The translations under genes and the position numbers were made by a program. From contig CAKTXR010000080.1 in assembly GCA_934631025.1 (NCBI GenBank), positions 1-9,633 on the forward strand: a stretch of 9,633 nucleotides of DNA, read 5' to 3'. A model generated the notes under the pieces. The model did no database searches. It was not told where the DNA came from and saw only the letters and a list, made by a program, of their open reading frames with translations. Shown here piece by piece: positions 1 to 5,716 of this stretch; within the stretch, counting starts at the first letter, position 1; each line of letters opens with the position of its first letter. This DNA is from an uncultured Clostridia bacterium (GTDB lineage Bacteria; Bacillota; Clostridia; Christensenellales; Aristaeellaceae).

Positions 1-929
1 TCCCTGCCCTCACGGGCGAGTTGGCTCAGGCGGCGCAGGCGGTTGTTTACGCCCGATTTGCCGATGGGAGGATCGAGCAGCTCGCCCAGCTCGGTGAGAT
101 TCGCGTCCGGATTGTTGACGCGCGCCTCGGCCATCTGCTGAAGCGTGCGCGGCAGGCTCTGCAATATGCCCCGTTCGCGCAGAAAATTGATGTCGCGAAT
201 CTGATTCTCGGCGGCCTTGACCGTCTTGTCAGTGTTCGATTCGTCGCAGTTGAGCTGCCGATTCACGCCGTTGTGCAGCTGCTTGACAATGCGGATGTTC
301 TCGCAGGCCATGTAAGCGTTGAACGCGCCCATCAGCGCCAGCAGACGGCTCACGCCCTCGAAGTCCTTCACATAGACGACAGTCTGGCTCTTGCGCGGCG
401 AGACCCCCGCGCGAATCCCCATGTCGTTTAAGAGACGCGCCGTGTACTCGGCGTGATCCTCGCCCGAAAGCGCAAACTCAACGTTGTACGCCTTCTCCGG
501 CGCGGCCACCCAGCCCGTCGCCAGAAACGCGCCGCGCAGCCACGCGACCTGCTCAGCCTCGCCGTCCAGCTGCGGCGGCTCGCGGCGTATCCCCAGAAAC
601 GCCGCCGGATCGAGCAGACCCAGCTCGTCCAGCAAAAGCGCCGAATCCGTCTCGCTCAGCTCCAGCTTGTAGCGCGTGTGATCGCCCAGCTGACTGGAGC
701 GCACCGTCTGAATCTCCGGCTTGATCTCCGACAGACGGCGCACCTGCGTAAAGCAATAGCGCGCCACCGCGGCGCTCTCGCTGCTCATCGACAGCAGATA
801 GCGCCCCGCGCCCTTGAACGATATGCTGCCCGCCAGCAAAAAGGCGGCGTTCATCTCGCACCGCACGGCGTTTTCCTGCTTGCACGGCGCGCGCATGATC
901 TCCGATTTTGCATCCGTCGCAAAGGACAT
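1..929 (-). CDS. whiA: WhiA, DNA-binding cell-division/sporulation regulator (C-terminus cut by window edge)
   Basis: WhiA is a conserved Gram-positive DNA-binding protein. It is a sporulation regulator in Streptomyces and is linked to cell division and chromosome segregation in Bacillus. Translation gives 309 residues still open at base 1; family members are roughly 300-320 residues, so only the last few are missing. Seen: an N-terminal MSFATDAKSE start; a degenerate LAGLIDADG-type half with LRGAFLATGW at about residues 131-140; the family signature NRQLNCDESN at 223-232; and a C-terminal helix-turn-helix with LDPPIGKSGVNNRLRR at 285-300, a WhiA hallmark. The start at 929 is supported by GGGGGAGGAATACG just upstream. 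The gene lies 340 bp downstream of murB on the same strand, with no convincing promoter or terminator between, so it may be read from the murQ-murB transcript. The usual rapZ-yvcK partners are not next to it. Confidence 0.95.
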   Translation of the reverse strand, partial: MSFATDAKSEIMRAPCKQENAVRCEMNAAFLLAGSISFKGAGRYLLSMSSESAAVARYCFTQVRRLSEIKPEIQTVRSSQLGDHTRYKLELSETDSALLLDELGLLDPAAFLGIRREPPQLDGEAEQVAWLRGAFLATGWVAAPEKAYNVEFALSGEDHAEYTARLLNDMGIRAGVSPRKSQTVVYVKDFEGVSRLLALMGAFNAYMACENIRIVKQLHNGVNRQLNCDESNTDKTVKAAENQIRDINFLRERGILQSLPRTLQQMAEARVNNPDANLTELGELLDPPIGKSGVNNRLRRLSQLAREGR

Positions 930-1005
930 CGTATTCCTCCCCCGCCGGTTTTTTGCGGCGTGTACGGCCTTCCTGCATATGATATTCGCGCCGGTGAACG
1001 CGCAG

Positions 1006-1083
1006 CGCCACCCCACTCAGCGCAACGGATAAAGCGTCAGGCTCTCGCGCTCATTTCCTGAATCCCGCAGCTATTTTTGAGCC
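1006..1083. repeat. Imperfect direct repeat, copy A
   Basis: First copy of a ~78-bp direct repeat in the murB-whiA spacer. Shared blocks with copy B, in order, are cgcc, tcag, cggataaagcg, gctcatt, gaatc, cgcag and atttttNagcc. In the last 47 bases I count about 34 matches to copy B, and many differences are transitions. Read on the minus strand, the unit begins GGCTCAAAAATAGCTGCGG and continues through AATGAGC to CGCTTTATCCG. Confidence 0.75.
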
Positions 1084-1095
1084 GAAAATACACAT

Positions 1096-1174
1096 CGCCG
1101 CTCCGTTCAGGCATGGCGGATAAAGCGCCGAACCGTCGTGCTCATTCCGCGAATCTCGCAGCCATTTTTCAGCC
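1096..1174. repeat. Imperfect direct repeat, copy B
   Basis: Second copy of the repeat, starting 90 bp after copy A with one extra base near its start. It has the same ordered blocks (cggataaagcg, gctcatt, gaatc, cgcag, atttttcagcc). On the minus strand it begins GGCTGAAAAATGGCTGCGAG. It lacks the short period of a simple repeat, and neither copy contains a continuous reading frame. It could be a dispersed intergenic element or an old local duplication. Confidence 0.75.
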
Positions 1175-1269
1175 CCACGAACGCCCGCTAGACGCGCCGC
1201 CCGCGCTCTTTTCAGACGCGGCCGTCAACACATCGGACGATTTCTTCCATTTCTATGCGATGCGCGCCC

Positions 1270-2175
1270 TCAGCCGTCCTCGCCGATGACGCGTACCTCC
1301 GGCTCGATCGTCACGCCGGTCTGCTCGAACACGATGCGCCGTACGTCGTCCATCAGCGCCAGCACGTCGCGCGCCGTCGCGCCGCCCGCGTTGACCACAA
1401 AGCCCGCGTGCAGCTCGCTCACCTGCGCGCCGCCCACTCGATAGCCCTTCAGCCCCGCGCCCTCGATCAGCGCGCCCGCAAAATGTCCGGCGGGACGCTT
1501 AAAGGTCGAGCCTGCGCTGGGCATATTCAGCGGCTGCTTTTCCCTGCGGCGCGCGGCGTAATCGGCCATTTCGGCCTGAATCGCGTCGGGATCGCCGCTT
1601 TGCAGCTCAAATTCTGCGGCCAGCACGATCAGCCCATGCCGCAGTATGAGCGAATCGCGGTAGGAAAGCGCCAGCGCATCCGCGTCCATCCAGACCGGCT
1701 GCCCGTCGTCCAGCACCAGCACGCGCGCCAGCACGTCCTTCATCTCGCTGCCGTACGCGCCCGCGTTCATCGCCGCCGCACCGCCCACTGAGCCGGGGAT
1801 GCCCGAAAGCGCCGCCATGCCCTGAAGGCCCGCGCGCTGCGCTTCCCGGCCGACGCGGCTCAGCAGCGCGCCCGCCTGCGCCGTAACGCGCCGCCCCTCG
1901 ATACGCACGCCGCTCATCGGCTCGCCCAGCACGATCGTCAAGCCGCGCAGACCGCCGTCGCGCACGAGGACGTTCGTGCCGTTGCCCAGCACGCGCCAGG
2001 GCGCGCCCGTGTCCTCCGCCGCAGCAATAGCGCGCGTCAGTTCCTCCGCCGTCGCAGGCAGGAACAGCGCGTCCGCCGCGCCGCCGATGCGGAAGCTGGT
2101 GTGCCGGCTCATCGGCTCGTTCAAAAGAAGCCGTTCGGCGGGCAGATCGTTTTGCAGGCGGGTCATCAGCTTCAT
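1270..2175 (-). CDS. murB: UDP-N-acetylenolpyruvoylglucosamine reductase MurB
   Basis: MurB is a cytoplasmic FAD enzyme that reduces UDP-GlcNAc-enolpyruvate with NADPH to UDP-MurNAc, the second committed step of peptidoglycan synthesis. The 301-residue length fits the shorter MurB type of Gram-positives. Seen: FAD-site motifs HTSFRIGG at 25-32, LGNGTNVLVRDGG at 63-75 and SGIPGSVGGAAAMNAGAYG at 124-142; YRDS at 172-175, carrying the conserved Arg; AGSTFKRP at 221-228, where Ser223 is the expected proton donor; and the C-terminal IEPEVRVIG at 290-298, which supplies the active-site Glu. The start at 2175 gives MKLMTRLQ, preceded by GGGAGGAAAAGA. A longer in-frame start at 2226 would lie inside murQ and has no comparable site. 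The ATG overlaps the murQ stop (ATGA), so translation is probably coupled to murQ. Confidence 0.97.
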   Translation of the reverse strand: MKLMTRLQNDLPAERLLLNEPMSRHTSFRIGGAADALFLPATAEELTRAIAAAEDTGAPWRVLGNGTNVLVRDGGLRGLTIVLGEPMSGVRIEGRRVTAQAGALLSRVGREAQRAGLQGMAALSGIPGSVGGAAAMNAGAYGSEMKDVLARVLVLDDGQPVWMDADALALSYRDSLILRHGLIVLAAEFELQSGDPDAIQAEMADYAARRREKQPLNMPSAGSTFKRPAGHFAGALIEGAGLKGYRVGGAQVSELHAGFVVNAGGATARDVLALMDDVRRIVFEQTGVTIEPEVRVIGEDG

Positions 2176-3095
2176 TCTTTTCCTCCCAGGAGCGCGCTGA
2201 CCGCCTCGCGCACATAGCCGCCGCACGCGCCGAGCGCTTTCTCGGCCTGCTCGCGCGTTTTACCGGTCACGTTCATGACGATCGCCGTCTTGATATTGCC
2301 GTTCGCCTCGGCATAGAGCGCGGCGGCGGCCTCGCGGTCAAGGCCGGTGGCGTTCATGGTAATGCGGATGGAGCGATCCTTCAGCTTCACGTTGGTGGCG
2401 CGCACGTCCACCATAAGATTCCTGTAGCACTTGCCCATCTTCACCATCGAGGCGGTGGAGAGCATATTGAGCATGATCTTGGTGGCGGTGCCGGCCTTCA
2501 GGCGCGTGGAGCCGGAGAGCACCTCGCTGCCGGTGGGCGCTTCGATCGCGATGTCGGCGTGGCTCGAGGTGTTCGCGCCGGTGTTGCAGCTCATCGCCAC
2601 GGCCAGCGCGCCGATCTCGCGGGCATAATCCAGCGCCGCGACGCAATAGGGCGCATAGCCGCTCGCCGAAATGGCCACGACGACATCGTTTTCCGTCAGA
2701 GAGCGCGCCTTCAGATCGGCCACAGCCAGCTCGCCGCTGTCCTCCGCGCCCTCGACGGCATTGCGCAGCGCCGTGTCGCCGCCCGCGATGATCCCCTGCA
2801 CCAGCTCGGGCGATACGCCGAACGTCGGCGGGCATTCGGACGCGTCCAGCACGCCCAGCCGGCCGCTGGTGCCCGCGCCCATGTAGATCAGCCGGCCGCC
2901 TTTCTTCATCCGCGCGACGATCGCGTCGACCGCCTCGGCCAGCGCGGGCAGCGCCTTCGACACGCCCGCGGTCACGTCGGCGGTCACGTCGTTCATCAGC
3001 GTGACGATCTCCAGCGCGCTCATCTGATCGAGCCGTTCGCTGCGTGCGTTCACCTGCTCGGTCGCCAGCGAGGACAAAAGCGTTTTCGTATCCAT
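2172..3095 (-). CDS. murQ: N-acetylmuramic acid 6-phosphate etherase MurQ
   Basis: MurQ cleaves the D-lactyl ether of MurNAc-6-phosphate to give GlcNAc-6-phosphate and D-lactate, a cytoplasmic step of cell-wall recycling. The 307-residue length is normal. The SIS sugar-phosphate isomerase fold is indicated by YMGAGTSGRLGVLDASECPP (71-90). By motif alignment Glu87 (DASE) matches E. coli Glu83 and Glu118 (VEGAE) matches E. coli Glu114, the two catalytic acids. NMLSTASMVKMGK (210-222) and NLMVDVRATNVKL (226-238) are further family signatures. The start MDTKTLLSSL is preceded by AAGGAG with a 9-nt spacer and a clear sigma-A promoter at 3163-3191. It is first in a murQ-murB operon. No PTS transporter (murP) or nagZ is adjacent, unlike many recycling clusters. 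Confidence 0.97.
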   Translation of the reverse strand: MDTKTLLSSLATEQVNARSERLDQMSALEIVTLMNDVTADVTAGVSKALPALAEAVDAIVARMKKGGRLIYMGAGTSGRLGVLDASECPPTFGVSPELVQGIIAGGDTALRNAVEGAEDSGELAVADLKARSLTENDVVVAISASGYAPYCVAALDYAREIGALAVAMSCNTGANTSSHADIAIEAPTGSEVLSGSTRLKAGTATKIMLNMLSTASMVKMGKCYRNLMVDVRATNVKLKDRSIRITMNATGLDREAAAALYAEANGNIKTAIVMNVTGKTREQAEKALGACGGYVREAVSALLGGKE

Positions 3096-3162
3096 GATAT
3101 AAAACTCCTTCCCGCACCGGCATGAATCGCGTTCCGACCGGCGCGCCGCGTTTTTTACCATT

Positions 3163-3191
3163 ATTATACACGATGCGGCGCTTTTTTGCAA
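3163..3191 (-). promoter_or_regulatory. Sigma-A promoter of murQ-murB
   Basis: On the minus strand, -35 TTGCAA (3191-3186), a 17-nt spacer and a perfect -10 TATAAT (3168-3163). It lies about 70 bp upstream of the murQ ATG and is the best match to a housekeeping promoter in the tcdA-murQ divergent region. It implies a 5' leader of roughly 60 nt. Confidence 0.85.
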
Positions 3192-3276
3192 CCCGCCCCC
3201 TTTCCGGCAGGAAAAGCGCGTTAGAAACACGAAATGATAAATGATACCCTCTCTTGAAAGGCAGGAGATTCCTTCC

Positions 3277-3999
3277 ATGAAGCCCCAATTCATTCGCACG
3301 GCGCGCCTGATCGGCGAGGAAGCCGTGAACGCTCTGGAAACGAAAAACGTCTGCATATTCGGCATAGGCGGCGTCGGCTCGTTCACCGCCGAGGCGCTCT
3401 GCCGCGCGGGCATAGGCGCGCTCACGCTGATCGACGGCGACGCCGTAGCCGAGAGCAACTTAAACCGCCAGCTGATCGCGCTCCATTCCACAATCGGCCA
3501 GCCCAAGGTGGACGTGATGAAAGCGCGCATGGCCGATATAAACCCCGACGCGCGCGTCACGGCGCTGCATATGTTCTATGACGAAAGCACCGCCGATCAG
3601 CTCGATCTTGCGCAGTTCGACTATGTTGTGGACGCGATCGATTCCGTGCCGTCCAAAATCGCGCTGATAAAGCGCTGCCGCGCGCTGAACGTGCCGCTCA
3701 TCAGCTGCATGGGCACGGGCAACAAGCTCGACCCTTCAAAGCTGGTGATCACCGATATTTCAAAGACCAACGTCTGCCCGCTGGCGCGCGTCGTGCGGCG
3801 GGAGCTGCGAAAGTGCGGCATAGCGCACCACACCGTGCTCTATTCCACCGAGCCGCCGCATAAGCCGCTCTTTGAGGATGAAAACGGCCGCTCCTCCCCC
3901 GCGTCCATCGCGTTCGTGCCCTCCGTGGCCGGCCTGATGATCGCGGGCTACGTCGTGCGCGCGCTCGCCGCGCCGTACAGGCCGAAGAACGAAGAATGA
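3277..3999 (+). CDS. tcdA: tRNA threonylcarbamoyladenosine dehydratase (TcdA/YgdL/YrvM family)
   Basis: TcdA is an E1-like (ThiF/MoeB fold) enzyme that uses ATP to dehydrate t6A at tRNA position 37 to its cyclic form, which stabilises decoding of ANN codons. The protein has 240 residues. Seen: an N-terminal FIRTARLIGEEA; the nucleotide-binding loop GIGGVGS at 29-35; LIDGD at 51-55 (acidic ribose-binding residues); NLNRQ at 61-65; VVDAIDS at 117-123; LISCMGTGNKLDP at 141-153; and YSTE at 189-192, the order known from E. coli TcdA (CsdL). The start at 3277 was chosen because AGGAG precedes it by 9 nt; an in-frame ATG at 3241 lacks any such site. It is divergent from murQ and convergent with spoIVA. 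No sulfur-transfer partners (CsdA/CsdE) are seen. ThiF-family mis-naming is possible, but the overall match favours TcdA. Confidence 0.92.
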   Translation: MKPQFIRTARLIGEEAVNALETKNVCIFGIGGVGSFTAEALCRAGIGALTLIDGDAVAESNLNRQLIALHSTIGQPKVDVMKARMADINPDARVTALHMFYDESTADQLDLAQFDYVVDAIDSVPSKIALIKRCRALNVPLISCMGTGNKLDPSKLVITDISKTNVCPLARVVRRELRKCGIAHHTVLYSTEPPHKPLFEDENGRSSPASIAFVPSVAGLMIAGYVVRALAAPYRPKNEE

Positions 4000-4004
4000 T
4001 AAAA

Positions 4005-4042
4005 CGCGCGGCGCGCCCTCCCCTCGGAGGATGCGCCGCGCG
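4005..4042. terminator. Hairpin terminator between convergent tcdA and spoIVA
   Basis: A perfect 10-bp GC stem, CGCGCGGCGC (4005-4014) with GCGCCGCGCG (4033-4042), encloses an inner CCTCC/GGAGG stem with a 4-nt loop. On the minus strand it is followed directly by TTTTATCATT, so it looks best as the spoIVA terminator. On the plus strand the trailing sequence (cgttgtttg) is a weak T-tract, so termination of tcdA here is plausible but less certain. The hairpin begins 6 bp after the tcdA stop and ends 10 bp beyond the spoIVA stop. Confidence 0.8.
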
Positions 4043-4051
4043 CGTTGTTTG

Positions 4052-5527
4052 TCACAGCAGTATGCAGATCATGCCGCCGCTGCCCTCGTTGATGATCTTG
4101 GCCAGCGCCTCTCGCATTTTCGGCTGCGTCTCGGCGGGCATTCCCGTGAGCTTGCCGGACAAACTCTCCTGCACCATCTCGCCCAGCGATTTGCCGAACA
4201 TATTGGTCGTCCACAGGCTCTCGGGATTGTTCTCGACCTCGCTCTTGAGGTGCTCGGCCAGCTCCTCGGACTGCTTCTCCGCGCCCATGACCGGACTTAA
4301 TTCCGTCTGAATGTCCACGCGGATGATGTGCAGCGAGGGCGCGCTGGCCTTGAGCTTTACGCCGAAGCGATTGCCCTGCCGGACGATTTCCGGCTTATCC
4401 AGCGTCATTTCGCTCTCGACGGGCATGACCAGCCCGTAGCCGTCCTCCCGCGCCGAGGTCAGCGCGCTCTCCACGCGGTCATAGGCCTTCTTTGCGCGCA
4501 CCAGCCCCTGCATGAGCGACATGAGGTGCTCCTCGCCCTCGATATTCTCGCCGCACTGCTCGCTCAATATGGTATAGAACAGCCCGCTCTTCGGCTCCGC
4601 GCGCTCCTCGACAGCGCCCTCGTTCAGCCGGACGGCGCGCACCTGCGGCGTTTCAAAATGACCGCCAGCGAGCGTCTCGGCCACGGCGCCGTAATCGCGC
4701 ACGCGGCGGATTTTGCCCGCCGCCTCGCGCAGAGCGCCGGTCAATTCCTCGTTAAGCCAGTGCTCCTCGCCCAGCGCCTCCAGCCATGCCGGCGTTTCCA
4801 GCCAGATTTCGCGCGCGGGGAATTCGAGCAGCGCGTCCTCGAGCAGGCCGGAAACGTCCTCGTCGGTCATGTCCTGAACGCTCAACAGGCGCACCGGCAC
4901 GTCGTATTTCTTTTGGAGCGTCTCCCGCAGCGAACGGGCGGCGGCGCTCAGCGGTTCCCTGCTGTTGAGCGCCACGACGAACGGCTTGCCCAGCGCCTTT
5001 AATTCCCGCACGACGCGTTCCTCGGCGGCTTCGTAGGCCGAACGCGGCAGATCGGTGATCGTGCCGTCGGTGGTCACGACCAGACCGATCGTCGAATGAT
5101 CGGCGATGACGCGGCGCGTGCCCAGCTCGGCGGCCTCCTCAAAGGGGATGTCATGATCGAACCACGGCGTGCGCACCATACGCGCGCTTTCGTCCTCGCG
5201 GGTGCCCAGCACGCCGTCGATCAGATAGCCCACGCAGTCAACCAGACGCACGCGCAGCTCGGCTTGATCGCGCAGCTGAATCACCGCCGGCTCATCGGGC
5301 ACGAACTTGGGCTGCGTGGTCATGATCGTGCGCCCCGCGCCGCTCACGGGCAGGCTGTCGGTCGCGCGCTCGCGCTTCCCCGCGTCCTTCATGTCCGGCA
5401 GCACGAGCCGCTCCATAAAGCGCTTGATAAAGGTGGATTTTCCGGTTCGCACCGGCCCCACCACACCGATATAGATCGCGCCGCCGGTTCGCGTCGCAAT
5501 ATCGCGATAGATGCTGTTATCCGTCAT
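4052..5527 (-). CDS. spoIVA: SpoIVA, spore coat basement-layer ATPase
   Basis: SpoIVA is made in the mother cell during sporulation and polymerises, using ATP hydrolysis, on the forespore outer membrane as the platform for coat assembly and cortex formation. The 491-residue length matches B. subtilis SpoIVA (492) almost exactly. Seen: Walker A GPVRTGKST with Lys30; the catalytic/sensor threonine pair Thr70-Thr71 in RTIMTTQPKF; Walker B LVDCVGY with Asp97; and the characteristic hydrophobic C-terminus GGMICILL, the region that anchors SpoIVA to SpoVM and the membrane. The start MTDNSIYRDIATRTGG is preceded by GGGAGG with a 9-nt spacer; an upstream in-frame extension (to 6121) runs antisense to the GH2 gene and is not real. 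Expression is probably sigma-E dependent (see the promoter at 5563-5592). It is monocistronic, divergent from the GH2 gene and convergent with tcdA. Confidence 0.98.
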   Translation of the reverse strand: MTDNSIYRDIATRTGGAIYIGVVGPVRTGKSTFIKRFMERLVLPDMKDAGKRERATDSLPVSGAGRTIMTTQPKFVPDEPAVIQLRDQAELRVRLVDCVGYLIDGVLGTREDESARMVRTPWFDHDIPFEEAAELGTRRVIADHSTIGLVVTTDGTITDLPRSAYEAAEERVVRELKALGKPFVVALNSREPLSAAARSLRETLQKKYDVPVRLLSVQDMTDEDVSGLLEDALLEFPAREIWLETPAWLEALGEEHWLNEELTGALREAAGKIRRVRDYGAVAETLAGGHFETPQVRAVRLNEGAVEERAEPKSGLFYTILSEQCGENIEGEEHLMSLMQGLVRAKKAYDRVESALTSAREDGYGLVMPVESEMTLDKPEIVRQGNRFGVKLKASAPSLHIIRVDIQTELSPVMGAEKQSEELAEHLKSEVENNPESLWTTNMFGKSLGEMVQESLSGKLTGMPAETQPKMREALAKIINEGSGGMICILL

Positions 5528-5562
5528 CGATGCGTCCCTCCCACACTCGATTGGTCTGTCAC

Positions 5563-5592
5563 ATGATATGGGAGCGCCGCGCCGGTTATGCC
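5563..5592 (-). promoter_or_regulatory. Sigma-E-like (mother-cell) promoter of spoIVA
   Basis: On the minus strand, GGCATAAC (5592-5585), a 14-nt spacer and CATATCAT (5570-5563). The sigma-E pattern known from B. subtilis is roughly an ATATT-containing -35 and CATACAAT -10 with a spacer of about 14 nt; the -10 here matches 6 of 8. The site is about 36 bp upstream of the spoIVA start codon, and spoIVA is a known sigma-E target, which supports the call. Confidence 0.6.
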
Positions 5593-5640
5593 TGCCCTCC
5601 CCCGCGCGAAATATTATGTCGCCCGAAGCGCCGCCGCGTA

Positions 5641-5670
5641 TTGCCTGACAGGCGCGCGGCGTGCTATAAT
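5641..5670 (+). promoter_or_regulatory. Promoter of the GH2 gene with overlapping palindrome
   Basis: -35-like TTGCCT (5641-5646), an 18-nt spacer and a perfect -10 TATAAT (5665-5670) preceded by TGC, an extended -10. A perfect inverted repeat GCCTG-A-CAGGC (5643-5653) overlaps the -35 element and could be an operator. The -10 lies 46 bp before the GH2 start codon. Confidence 0.7.
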
Positions 5671-5716
5671 GAACGCGGCTCAACCGACACTCAAAAGCGA
5701 ATCGGAGGATACGCCC

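Larger units (their letters stand above)
930..1269. other. murB-whiA spacer, no supported gene
   Basis: This 340-bp stretch holds no reading frame I can support on either strand. On the minus strand it breaks into mini-frames of about 5-12 codons. On the plus strand a 70-codon frame (1077-1289) has no ribosome binding site and runs antisense into the end of murB. The only organised feature is a pair of imperfect direct repeats (1006-1083 and 1096-1174). No good terminator follows murB and no clear sigma-A promoter precedes whiA. A small hairpin CGCCG/CGGCG near 943-960 lies just before the whiA ribosome binding site and is probably incidental. Confidence 0.6.

Noticed and set aside
21..1061. 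Plus-strand frames at 21-431 and 453-1061
   Set aside because: They are antisense to whiA, which has family motifs across its length; the frames are arginine and alanine rich without recognisable domains.
1077..1289. Possible 70-residue small protein in the murB-whiA spacer
   Set aside because: There is no ribosome binding site, it spans one whole repeat copy, and it overlaps the murB end antisense.
2559..3125. 188-codon plus-strand frame over murQ
   Set aside because: It is Arg/His/Ala rich without domains, and murQ on the other strand has catalytic residues and its own promoter.
3241..3276. Upstream ATG for tcdA adding 12 residues
   Set aside because: No ribosome binding site precedes it, while AGGAG is correctly placed before the ATG at 3277.
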